From NCBI GenBank assembly GCA_019022495.1, contig JAFEKR010000005.1:3162001-3226000 (forward strand): a stretch of 64,000 bases of DNA. Direction: 5' to 3'. Of this stretch, positions 47,613 to 60,203 are shown in pieces; the stretch's first letter is position 1; each line of letters begins with the position of its first letter. Position numbers and translations under genes: made by a program. The notes beneath the pieces were generated by a model that worked only from the letters and a program-made list of their open reading frames with translations, made no database searches and was not told the origin of the DNA. The DNA is from Epichloe hybrida. Lineage: Eukaryota > Ascomycota > Sordariomycetes > Hypocreales > Clavicipitaceae.

Positions 47613-50600
47613 GTAAGTGTTGGTTACACCAAGGTGCCTGCGCAGGTAATAGGATAATCCCGTAATATTAAAGTCGATAATAGATAGATTCTAGCTAGGA
47701 AAAGAGGAAGAAGAGAGGGAAAGTCTAGATGCTAGGAAAGTAGGCAAAACATATGTGTAGGGCAAAAGAGGGGGTAGCGAATTAGTGCAGCCAATCACAT
47801 CACGTGCATCGCGCCAGACCTATAATTTAGTCTAGTCTTTAGCTATAATTAAACTAATAAAGATCTAAAGGAATTAACACTAGTAATCTCTCTTTTTCCT
47901 TTATAGCTAAAGAGCTTAAAAACGTAATAAAAATCAGATTAAAGGAAAGTGTATATAAGTGAATCCCTTAATAGGAATCCGCTATCCTAATTAGCCATCG
48001 CGGCATTAGTTAGTTAAATTAATCTATCACTTCTTACCTAAGCTCCTGTTTCCTAATATCATAGGTCTCTTTACCTATCCTTTAACATAAATTGTTAATT
48101 CATTCAAATTAATTAGAGAGAAAAGCAACGAATTTAGTAATGATTTAGTTATCGCATCTGCCAGATTGTCATTACTATTAATCCACCTAACTTTATAGAT
48201 CTTATACCTCTTATATAATTAATAAAGGGCTATAATATTAATTATTAGTCTCTTCTTCTTTATAGTTCCTAGCTTTATAAGATATTTATATAATAGAAAA
48301 TAGTTAGTATAGAGGATTATAGGGATCTAAGGCATCTTTAATTAATCTATAATCTAATAGAGAGTTATAGAAATTGCATAGGCAATATCTGTGCCTTAAA
48401 CCATGCTATATAACTTAGAGATAAGCGCGCTATAAGTAACTTGCTTACTCTTTATTAAGCTATATGTAATAATGTTACCTTTTATAATAAAGGTGTTATT
48501 ATCTTGTATTATCTTATTACTAATCATAATTACATATCCGATCTATAAGCTTAAATCCTTATTATTAGCAAGTAATCTATTTACAAACACAAAGAGCTTT
48601 ACCTCCTTAAGGACTAAAGGGATATATTATAGTCTACGTTATTAATTCTTAATCTGCTATTTAAGGTATTTATTAAGACATGCAATATCTTCTATAGAGG
48701 GCTCTTAGTGTTAAGCTATAATTAATAAGTTATATAAAGCTTCTAGTTAACATATAGTTACAATATAGCTCCCTTAGGCTTATTACTCTATATAATCTTG
48801 CTTTACTATTAGGGATTAAGAATTAACTTCCTTAATCTTCTAACTTTAACCTTTCTAGGTTAAAATCAGCGAATTATTAGTATTCTAGGTTAAGATATAA
48901 CCGTTAAAGATAAAGGGATTCTTAGCGGTTAATTATTGCTTCTCTTTAGCTATAAAGTTAGCCTTCTAGAGCTCTTTCTCTTTTTTTTAGAAGAAGTTAT
49001 TATTACTTAAGCCTAATATATTATTAGTTTATATTCTAATAATACTAAAGAGGTTTTTATTATTTAGGGCAGTGATTAATAAGCAAGGGTTATAAGTTAA
49101 GGTTATTATATTAAGGTTATCCCTATAGTAATAGAAGTACATTACCTACTAGTGGGTTCTGGCCTTTGTAATCCTATAAAGAGGTTTAATTAATTTAATT
49201 ATAGTTCCCTCTAGAAAGAGGTGTGTAATCTGCTTTAGGATCCTTATAATAATTAGTCTTATTAGCATTATATGCAATTAAGTGTAGGCTTATGTAATAT
49301 CGCAAATCCAAAGGTAAATACCTCTTCTTCTTAATAATAAAGCAATAGCTATAATTAGTCATTAGCTTGCTTGTTATATCATTAGCAATTACGTTAGGAT
49401 AAATTCCTTTCCTTTATTATTATAGCCTTATACAATAAGACAAGATTTCTTATATAGTAAGTCCATTCCTTTACCTTTGATTTCTTTAACTATACGAGAA
49501 TTAAAGATTCTATAACCTCTATGCTTTGCTAGGTTAAACTTAATAAATTTAAATATATTATAAGCTTATAAAGCGTTAATCTTAGCTTAATTAGACTACT
49601 TAAAGGGTTTTCCTAGGGTTATAATCCTTCCTTCTTAGCGGAGCTAAAGAGCAAGGTTCTAATTAGCCTCTTCCTTTACTATAAGGAATACTATACTTAG
49701 CATCCCTCTAGTTATAACCTCCTAAATAAAGGCCTTCTCTTAATCCTTATTTATAAGTACATAGAGCTAAACTAGGCTAATATTCTTCTTAGGGCTATAA
49801 GGTCTTCTTTTCCTTACTTTTATTCCTTTAAGGCATAGTAATAAGTCTTTAACTTAATAGCTTCCCCTTAGGGCCTTTTAGGCTTTATAAGCCTCTTTAT
49901 TAGACTCCCCTACACTTATAAATTAAATAGTAAAGGCCTTTCTTAGTCTCCCTTACTTTCTCTTAGCTAGTTCCTATAGCTTTATGCCTTCTTCTATTAG
50001 AGAATCTCTTTTCTTAGTAGTAGTTAGTTATATAGCTTCTTTTTCCTTTATATTACTTAGCTATTACTCTAGCGGATTATAGGGCTTTATCTCCTACTAC
50101 TCTAGCCCCTCTATAGTATATAAGTCTTTATAATAAGGCTTTACTACTATAAAGCAGAACTTTACTAGGCTATAGGGTATATTAATAGTATAAGTCTCTT
50201 TATTAGTGGTAAGTAGCTTATATAAGCTATGCTAGCTACCTTTCTCTCTCTATATATATATATTAGCCTACAAAGGTAACTAATATATAGGCGCTATATT
50301 AGGACTATTCTAGGCTCTAAGGGTATTATAGACTTGCCTTAAAGCTAAAAGATATTACACTTTATTAGTTACCTTATAAATTACCTTAGTATATTAAATA
50401 ATAAAGACGCTTAGTAGTAACTTATTTATTATCCGTAGGTAGCCTCTAAAGACTAGTATAGTTAGGATAATACTATTTAGGCCTATAGAGTTATTAATTA
50501 CCTTAATAGCTATTTAGAGACATTACTCTAGCGTAAGCTCCGTTTTAATTAAGTCTATAATAATATTATAGGCTTAGCATAGAGGTCTATAATATCTCTT

Positions 50601-53600
50601 AACCTTTCTAATACTATTATAGGCTTTAATTAGTATCTTACTAGTTTTAATTAATATTAATTAAGTATAATACCTAAATTTAGCGAAAGCAAAGTTATTA
50701 CTAGCAGTGTGGATAATCTAATCTAGAGGTCTGAGATAAGTATTAATCTAATATTTGCGGATTACATCCTAGATATCTTAAGCCTTCTGCTTCTTTAGAT
50801 TAAGGAACTAGGCTACTTAGAATAAGGTTACTAAATTAATAATATAAAGCACTAGCTAGCTATTAATTTGCACGATATTAATAATAATCTTATAGTTAAA
50901 TTTGTAATTATCCTTAATTATAAATTTGAATTAGCTAGGGGCCTTGCTATGTATTTAGCAATAGTAGTAAACCTTAGTTAATTTCTTAATTACCTAGCGT
51001 TTAACTTTATAACTAGCTTAGTAAAGGATCTTTATAAGCTATTAAACAGAAGGGTAACTAAGTTAATAATGTAATTAATGGATATCTCCTTCTAAAAGGT
51101 AAAAGGTAACTATCTCTCTCGCCTCTAGTAACCACTAAGGATATCCCTATTATTACATAATAGGTATAGTTTTATTACCTTAGATAAGCATATTAGCAAG
51201 GTTATTAATCTTAACTTGTATTTTATCTATATTAGTGATTAAGAAGAGGAAAGGGGTAGCTATATTAAGGACATAGAATTTAAGCTCTCTAAGCTTTATA
51301 GGCATATAAAGGATTCCTTTTATAACTACTAATCTAGCGCTAAATATAATAATTTAGGGCTTATAGGGGATTACTTTTAATAAAGGTATTAATCTTAATA
51401 AAGCCTTTACTTATACCTCTTTTACACTTAACTTCCCTATAGCGCTAGTATTAGGTATAATTCCTCTAAAGACCTCTTTAGAATAGTGTTCTTTAGAGAT
51501 ATAGTAAATTAATCCTTTATTACACTCTTATAGCTTATAAAGCTCTTATTTAAGGAATACGTGTTAAAAAGCTTAATTATATAGGGTCGCGAGAATATTA
51601 ACATTAGTGGCATTATAGTTAGTTTATAGTCTAGAATAGAAGAATTATGTAATACTTAGATATGCTATTAATAGTAGCTTCTTAATATTATTATTATTAT
51701 CTTTAGCTTCTGTGTAAGCTATAAGATATACTTCCTAATTCTTACCTAAGCCTTTATTAGGCTTATTATTATTCTACCCTTTATAGGAGGCAAGGAATAC
51801 CTAGAATCTCTTCTTTAAAGGGGGTGTATAATATATTTTACTAGCTTACTAGTAGTCTTTCTCCTTTTAATGCTCTTTAGTAAAGTAATTAAAAAACTAG
51901 TAGCTACTCTTACTATATATAAAGTAGCACTTAGTGCTTAGCCTAGGGCTTTAGCTATAATAGCTTCCTCCGCCGTGGGATTATTATCTATACTAATAAT
52001 TAGTAAACATAGCCTCTAGAGGGTCTTCTTATTAGTACTAAAGGTATTAGGAGGACTTCTTATTTAATTCTATAATAGTAATTACCTTATAGAGATCTCT
52101 AGTAAGACTTTTAAAGCCTACGAAGTATATATATTCTACTATCTAATATTTAGGTATACTAGCTATAGCGTTTAAGGCCTACTTATAGAGTTTAGTATTT
52201 ACTATTTTAGTAAAGTATAGGCCTCTATAGATTTTCTTAAGGGTTAATAATATAATCTTAAGGTAATTAAGCTTACTTTTATTAGGGTTCTTCTTCATTA
52301 TGCTCTTTAGCACTATACTACTTCACTTATAGTAATAGAATTACTAATTACTTTCTATCTTAAAGCGTTAACAAATATAAGTAATTATCTCTTTATAGGA
52401 ATAGTTATTCCTAAAGAGGTAATTAAGGTAGTATTACTTAGCATTACCTATTAACATAATAGGGAAAGCCTTCTAATAATACGTTTAAGGAAGGTTAATT
52501 CTATTATACTTATTTTTAAAGAGCATAATCTTTAGCGTTAAGAAGTTATATAGCTTTCTACTATAGTAGTCGCTGTCCTTATATATTTTCATAAGCTCTA
52601 AGATTTTCTTTATAATCTAATCTTCGGAAGGGAATTACTACAAAGGCATAATTTATTGTAAATAACAGTCCACTAGTCGTTCTTAATAACAATTATCCGG
52701 ATAAAGCTATTGAAATGTAGGGAGCTAGTTGCTAGCTGGCAACAGCTGTACAAGTGCAAGCTCTACGGTCAGGGACCGATAGGGCCGTAACGTTAATTTA
52801 ATTAACGCAACGTAACGGAAGGTTGTGGCAGTTATTAACTAATAGAATTTAATTTAGATCACTTTTATAATATCTTATAAAGCAATAGAATTGATTTTAG
52901 ATACGTTGTACGGGCAATGCGGCTGTTGTTAGTTAAGAGGACTAGCTATCTAGCTAGTTAAAAAGATCTTCTTCCTCTCATAGACTTACTAACCTTATTG
53001 GTGGATCCGGGCCGCTAACGGGGTCTTACAGGCCACTTTTGATTTTCCGTAAAATTCATTTGTATATAAAAACCAAAAAATCAACTCACTACTATACTAG
53101 CTAGCAACCCATATGCACCAACTTTTAGTCCAAAAAATAACCTTATATAAAAAGAAAGCCCTATCTTTAAGCTTTAATTTACTATATATAAAACTTTTGT
53201 ACGACCTCTAGATAAAGAGAAAATCATTATTAAAGATAGCTATAGGGTAAGTTATGTGTAGGGTAACCTGCTTATATCACCCTAGCTTACATTACCCTAG
53301 CTTACCTAATTACTAGTAGCGTGGTTATGGCTACACTTGCAGCCACAACACAATTAACTAATTAGTCATCCACACGGTCAGTCGCAGCTATTGATAGCTA
53401 CCCTCGCGACCGTTGACAGCTGCAGTGCAGCTGTCAGGCTTGCAATGCAAGCTAGTAATAAAAAGGTTCTTTAACTAGAAAAGGGCTAAAAATAAGTCTT
53501 ATTTTTAACACCCCCTCTACAAAAGAATTACATTTAAAAGCAATTAGAAGTGTATAAAGAGACTATAGGGTAAAATTAACAACTTTTGATAATAATAATA

Positions 53601-53759
53601 AAAGGGAAAAACAGGAAAATATAAAAAGAGCCCCCTTTTTAAATTCCTAGCTATTATTAAATATAGCTCCCTTTTTAACGTTGTTTTTTAGTTCCCTATT
53701 AAAGGGAATTAGTTGTTAGTTTAATAATTATTAAGCCCTAGAAGCTTAATAAAAGCCTA

Positions 53760-56700
53760 ATAAAGAGGTCTAGAAAGAGGTTTCGTAAGACCATTTACAG
53801 GCATTGACTTCGTATCTAGATATTCGATTTTAGCTAAACCCTCTAAAACCTGTTACCTAATATAGTTGAACTTTAGTAATGTATGCTTTATATAACTATA
53901 TAAAGCAGGGTTATAAGCAGTAGTTATAGCGCCTTAATTATCGCAATATATCTGGATAGGGGGAGAAATAGGGGTTTTTAGCTCCTTAAATAAGCCCTAA
54001 AGCCACTGAAGCTCTCGGAAGGTTTCGCAGATAGCATTAGCTTTAGCTTCTAGTATTAATAGAGCTATTATACTAGCTTTCTTTGATTTCCAGCTAATAG
54101 GTCCGCTAGCTAGCTTAAATAGATAAGCATAGGTTAATTTTGAGGTCTTTTTATCCCCTGTAAAATCACTATTGTAATAACCTATTAGGCTTTTGCTAAC
54201 TAAACCTTTAGGGTCTCCCCTATAGATAATAGCAAGGAATCTAGTCCCTAATAGATACCTTAGCAGATTTTTAGCTACTTTTAGGTATTCTATATAGGGG
54301 CTAGCTAGTGCAGTAGATAACCACTATAGCGTAAAAGCTGTATTAGGCCTTATAAGTAACATTAGGTATATTATAGTCCCTATAATGCACTAATAAAGCT
54401 TGATTTCGCTAGCTATTAAAAGCTTAGTTATCTGCGTAGCTAAAACGCCTAGCTGAAGAGGTATGCTAATAGGCTTACTATCTAGCATATTAAATCGTTT
54501 TAAGGCTTCTAATATATACTGAGATTGATGAATTTTCAGTATTCTATTAGGCCTATCTTGTATAATTTAAACCCCTAAGAAGAATTCAGCAGGCCCCCTA
54601 TCTTCTATTAGATAGACTTTATGAAGTTCCTTTTTAAGCCTTTGGATATAAGATAAATCCAGTCTAATTAGAAGATAGTTATTAACGTATGTAATAACGA
54701 AGGTTTTGGTTGAAGGATTAAAGAAGATAGCTAGGTTAGATATTAAAGGGTTAAATCCTAGGGATTTAAGCACTAATATTAGCGCTTGTTGCCATTCCCT
54801 TAAGCTTTGTTTTAGGCCGTATAAAGACTTCTGTAATAAAATTACTTAATCTTTAGAAGGTTTCTAGCTAAAACTTCTAGCTAATTTAGCTAGTTTAGGA
54901 TTTGCCTTAAGGAATTTAATAAACCCTTCTAGAATAACTATATAAATCTGTTGTTATAGCTTACTATTAAGAAAAGCTCCTATAAAATCGATTTGTTCGA
55001 TTTCCTAGTTATTCCAAGCCGCTAGGGCTAGTAAAATCCTCTAGCTAGGGGGAATACTTGTGGCAGCGAAGGTCTCTAGGTAATCTAAGCCTTTGATTTG
55101 CATAAATCCCTTAGCAACAAGTCGAGCCTTATATTTTAAAGGATTATTTTCTTTATCCTTTTTAAGCTTATAAACAAGCCTATTCTTTAGTACTTTTTAG
55201 CCCTTAGGGATTTAGTCTTTCCTTATAAATTTAAAAGTACTAGCCTTTAGAAGCTATTCGTATTCCTTATACGTGGCTTCTATCTATTTATCCCTTTTAG
55301 GGCTAGATATAGCCTACTTCTAGGTCTTTGGCTTAGGGCTAATAGGATTCTTTTCCTTTAGCTTCTCCTATACCTTAAAGCAAATTTCCTTTATGAAATC
55401 TAGAGAAGAAGGGGAACTAATATTAACATCCATAGGGTTAATATTAGGGTTAAAATTAATAATTTTGTTAAAATCGAGGTCCGAAGTCAAAATCTGATTT
55501 CCTAGTTAAGTTATAGGCTGCGCCTGTACGGGATCCGCTGGAATTAAGCCTTTAGGGGGTTCTTCGGGGCCTGTAGGTGGTTTTTCTTGACCTATAGGGA
55601 TACCTATGTTGTCTATAGGATAATCCTTTGAACCTTGGTCTAGATATTGTTAATTTTTATTTTCTAGATTATTTTCCCCCTCTAAAGGGTTATCCCCTAT
55701 AGAAATCCTAGGTAAGCCTTTAGAAACAGGGCCTATAGGTTCTATAATCTTAATAAAGCTAGTCTTTGTAACTAGCCTTTTAGAGGGGATGTACACTAGG
55801 TAGGTGTTAGAACCTAGTGTAGCTAAAAGTCTTCTAGGGATAGTCCTAGCTGCTAACTTCTGGGCTTTAGGTTGTTTTTCTAGGGGGATTAGAACCTTAT
55901 AATAAGATCCTATAGCTCTAATACTGCTAATATCAGTTGTATAAGGCTGATTTAGCTCCTTAGAAAGCAGTTGTTTAGGGCTTTCATCCTTAGTGGTATT
56001 AGCAGTTATATTAACAAGGTTAATAACTGCAGGTAATATAAAATACTATAAAAATAACGGTAATTTTGCCCACTAGATAGTAGCCCTTAATTGATCTAGA
56101 ATAGTATGAATTAAACGCTCTGCTAATCCATTTTGCTCATGGATATAGGGACTAGAAGTCATAAATTTAATCCCTTTAGAATTTAACTAAGCTTAACAAC
56201 TAGAATCGATTTCCTGGCCCCTATTAAAGTGAAGATGCCTAGGATATTGACCTAGTTGATTTTTAAGCCCTCTGAAGAAGCCTTTGATAGCCTTATAAAC
56301 AGTTAGGCCTTCCTTATTAGGTAATAAGATAACCTACTTATATCTAGTCTTTTGATTAACTAGAAATAAGCAAATTGACTGCTTATTGTACGGCGTAGGG
56401 CTGATTTTTAGCGTATCCCCCTCTATTCGATCTAGAGCTCTAGGGGGGTTAGTGATAGCTAACTTCCTAGGTCTTCTAACTGCCTTGGATTGATCACAAG
56501 CAATACATCTAAGATCTTTATCCTTAATTTTAGAAAAATCAGGGATTCCTTTAGTTATAAGGCTAGTTTTCTTTAGCAAAGGAAGACCTAGGTGCCCTAA
56601 TCGTACATGCCATAGGCTAGCTAGTTCTAACAACCGTTAATATTGAAGATCCTTAGGGTTTGAATTAGGATCTAGACTAGGGCCCTCTTTACTAGTCCCT

Positions 56701-57608
56701 TGCTGGGCCCCTTAAGAACCACAGGCCTCTTAGAGAGGTATTAGGGACCCTTTTCCTCTACTAGGGCCCTCTAACACCCCTAAATCTATTTCCTTAGATT
56801 TATAAGGGACCTAACCTGGGGCTATAGGCGAAGAAGAAGGGACTAATTCCTCTAAATCATCCCGTACGATTTCTTTAATATCATCATCATTTTCGTTGAT
56901 TTCGTTTAAATCAGAAGCCTAATCCGGCTTTTTAGAGGGAATTTAAACCTCTATAAGGTAACTATAACCCTTAAAAGCGGCGTAGGAAAAGAGTCGGATG
57001 TAATGAGAGTTATTACAGGGCCCTTTAGATAACTTTGGCGTAGATTGGTTTTTAACGTGGAAGAAAAACCCATGTTTTTCTATATCTAAGGTTATAATAC
57101 AAGACCTATCTTGAAGATAAAGTAGGTTTTTTATAAGGCAACCACTAGATATATAGTGCGTAAGTCCACTAACTATATTAACATCAAGCTAAGGAAAATA
57201 TAGCGCGTTTTTAAGCACTAAGGTCCTATATTTAGCTGGATTTTTCTAATATAAGACCTCAAAAACAGCACTACCGTGACCCTTAGCGTAAATAGGGCCA
57301 CCACCAGTTATTATAGGGTCGGATTCCCCTTTTTTATAGGGGGTATAATCCCTAAAGACCTCCCTAGAATTAACAATATATACAGTTAAACCTGTATCAT
57401 ATAATAGGGCCTTTTTCATGTCTTTGCTGTAATAATTAAAACCATTTAAGGTTTTAATTTCTTGATTTTCATCATCCAATTCACTAGAGCTAGAATCAGA
57501 GCTACTATCACTAGAGCTCTTATAACTAGTCTTATAAAAGCTAGGTTTCTTATATGGTTCAAGGGCACCGTTAGAAAGGTTATAATTTCCTAGCATAAAA
57601 GATCCCTC
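53760..57608 (-). pseudogene. Copia E pol remnant: protease, integrase, RT, RNase H
   Basis: Order on the minus strand is the Copia order. The protease is at 57246-57596 (LLYDTGLTVYIVNSREVF, in place of a DSGAT-type site). GAG-pre-integrase is at 56334-56633 (WHVRLGHLGLPLLKK, then CIACDQSK, an HHCC relic). RT at 54567-54773 contains TYVNNYLLI where YVDD is expected. RNase H is near 53760-54080 (IYCDN, then ALYSYIKHTLLKFNYIR, and TKSMPVNGLTKPLS). The DD-to-NN change in the RT active site would abolish activity. Confidence 0.78.
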
Positions 57609-57626
57609 TCCAGAGGCAGAGCATGT

Positions 57627-57838
57627 AATGTAATGTAATGTAATGTAATATTTGGGGTTTGGATGTAATGTGTAATGTAATGTAATGTAATGTAATGTAA
57701 TGTAATGTAATGTAATGTAATGTAATGTAATGTAATGTAATGTAATGTAATGTAATGTAATGTAATGTAATGTAATGTAATGTAATGTAATGTAATGTAA
57801 TGTAATGTAATGTAATGTAATGTAATGTGTAATTATTA
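57627..57838. repeat. Long TGTAA pentamer satellite, left end of hAT2
   Basis: Nearly perfect TGTAA/TAATG pentamers run for about 210 bp, with one interruption (TATTTGGGGTTTGGATG at about 57649-57665). This is more than 30 consecutive copies, the most homogeneous array in the window. It is followed by complementary TTACA units at 57836-57860. Confidence 0.92.
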
Positions 57839-58984
57839 CATATTACATTACATTACATTACAAACATTACAAATGTAATGTTAGGGGAAAATAAAAGTGG
57901 GGTATGTTAAGATCTTATAATATTATATAGAATTTTCTCTATTAAGTTAATATTAGCGTTAATTTGATTACTATTTTAGTTTATTTACTATAAATTATTT
58001 AAGTTTCCTTAGTTTTAGATTATTAGTTATATCTTAGGGTATAGGGTATATTATATAGGCTTAAGAGTATAATAGAAATTCTTGAATTTCTTTTTATATT
58101 ATAAGATTTTAAAATACTAATAAATCTAATTTCTAAGATTCAATATTATATTATTTAACCTAAGTGGTTATTTTACTAAATAATACCCTATATATACTTT
58201 TAAATTTAATATAAAATAATATATTATAAGTCTAAATAATTATATTAAGGACTAATATAGAAATCTTTAAGAAGCTTATATTATTTAAAGTTAATTAATT
58301 TAAAATAGGATATAAAATCTATTTATTTAGAATTAATAAATAAATATTATACTTTTAAAAAATAAAAGTTTATTTCTTTTTAGTAAAGGTTATTAAAAAG
58401 CTAGTAAGTTATTTAGGTTTATAAGAATTTAAAGCTATAAAATAATAATATAGTGTATTTAAGGTATAAATAAAAATTAAGTATAAAAATAAGGTTTATT
58501 TATAATATAATTAACTCATTTATAGCTTATTTATAGCTTATTTGCTTAGATATTTATATTTTTTTTTAAAAAGAAAGTATATATAAAAGTGGGTCTGAAG
58601 TGGGTCTTACGAATAATAGTTTTAACTTCTTAATAGCTTATTTACTAAGATATTTATGATTTTCTCTTAAAAAGATATTATACTTAAAAGTGGGTCTAAA
58701 GTGGGTCTTACTAATAATAGTATTAACTTCTTTATAGCTTATTTACTAAGATATTTATGATTTTCTCTTAAAAAGAAGGTGTATATAAAAGTAAGTTTTT
58801 AATATTTTTCTAAGAAATAAGCTTAAAAAGTAAGTTTTATTAGTTTTATATGTTATAATTAAGATTAGTATAGTAATTTAACCTTTATCTATATTTTAAG
58901 AAACCTAATATATACTTTTCTAATTATTTAAGTTATTTCTTACTATTAATTTCTAATTACTTTACCTAAATATTAAAAAATAAA

Positions 58985-59126
58985 AAATAATTACATTTAA
59001 TTACAAATAATTACATGTAATGTAATGTAATGTGTGAAAGGGGGGTGTAATGTAATGTAATGTAATGTGTAATAATTACATTACATTACAAACATTACAC
59101 AATGTAATGTAATGTAATGTAATGCT
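58985..59126. repeat. Pentamer arrays at right end of hAT2
   Basis: ATTACATTTAATTACAAAT units, then TGTAATG pentamers with a GTGAAAGGGGGGTGT spacer, then a short complementary stretch (ATTACATTACAAACATTACAC) and a final TAATG run into the GCTCTG terminus. This mirrors the left end of hAT1. Confidence 0.85.
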
Positions 59127-59137
59127 CTGTCCAGAGG

Positions 59138-60203
59138 TCTCTTTATTATCCTTTTTATCTAATTTTTAACCTTTTTGCTTCTTCTTTCTCTTCTTATTAG
59201 AAGAAGAATTAGAATTAGAAAAGCCCTTATTTTCTTCAGAGCCTCCTTTCTTCTTATCCTTAGGGGCTTTGTCTTTATCCTTAGCCCCTTTTTTAAGGTT
59301 TTTAGCCCTATAATTCAGGGCTTTGGATACCGTAGATAATTTATCCCTCTGTTCTGCTAGAAGGTCTGCCATTAAAAATTGAAGATTTAGGGCTTCTAGG
59401 GGAGCCCCTATAGCCCTATTCGTACACATGCTAAATCGTTACCTCTCAGCCCACTGAGGGAAGGTTAATTTCAGGGATTGAAGATATTGATTAACCTGAT
59501 CTATCGGAGCAATCAGGACCCTAGAAATCGATAATCTAGCTAGTAGATTATTAAAGACTGCATTAAAGGATTCTAAAGTCCCCTTAAACTCTTGAAAATT
59601 CAGGTTATAAAACTCTGAATATAGGGACCCCCTCTGGATTTCAACGCTATATGAATATTACCTTACAAGTAAATTATAGGCTTCTTCAGGTGATTTTTGC
59701 CAAGTTATAGCGGCTTAGGGTCCTTCCGTACAACTATCCCTTAATAACATAAGGATAATAGCTTAATCCGGATCCCCTAGCGCCCTAGAACTCTCCGGAT
59801 TATCTAGAAAATTAGGCATGCCTAAAGCTCTAAATTGGATAGTTAGGGCTTGTTTCCATTGTTCAAAATTTTCGGCTCCTTTAAGCCTAGCAGTCTCTGG
59901 AAAGCTATAAACCCTCTTGTTGAATTCCTTAATAATTGAATTATTAAAGGTTACTTGTACAGAGCTAGATTCAGCTTGATTTTCTTGAACAGGCTACTGA
60001 TCTTGCTGCTAACTAGCGGGCTTATCAGATTCCACACCCTCCATACGACTATTTATAGTTATAGATAGGCTTTCTAGCTTCTCTAATAACTAGTCTATAG
60101 TTGCTTGTTGCTTAATAGCTTGCTCTTTTAGCTGGTTATTAAGAACCTCTTGCGCACTAGGGTTAGGGACTATAGATCCCTTTCCCTTTCCTTTAGTATC
60201 CAT
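59138..60203 (-). pseudogene. Copia E gag remnant
   Basis: The frame starts at the ATG at 60203 (MDTKGKGKGSIVPNP). It continues with stops toward a 87-aa open segment at 59166-59429, rich in Lys and Ser (NKKRKKKQKG end), typical of a nucleocapsid-like basic tail. hAT2 interrupts the element immediately downstream. Repeated CTTTTTATAGAAGGGAA blocks lie in the leader at about 60210-60400. Confidence 0.6.

Larger units (their letters stand above)
57609..59137. mobile_element. hAT2: non-autonomous hAT-type element in Copia E
   Basis: A 1,513-bp element (57617-59129) lies between 8-bp duplications TCCAGAGG at 57609-57616 and 59130-59137. The ends are CAGAGCATGTAATG and the inverse ..CATTACTC-type complement (GTAATGCTCTG). 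The left end has about 200 bp of TGTAA pentamers, the right end has shorter arrays, and the interior is TA-rich with two to three of the ~101-bp units. There is no coding capacity. It is the reverse-complement relative of hAT1 and the innermost element on the right branch. Confidence 0.9.

Noticed and set aside
57627..57838. TGTAA arrays as telomeric or subtelomeric repeats
   Set aside because: The unit does not match TTAGGG, and the arrays sit precisely inside hAT termini with target duplications.
57627..59126. CRISPR-like array
   Set aside because: Uninterrupted pentamers without unique spacers, in a eukaryotic transposon.
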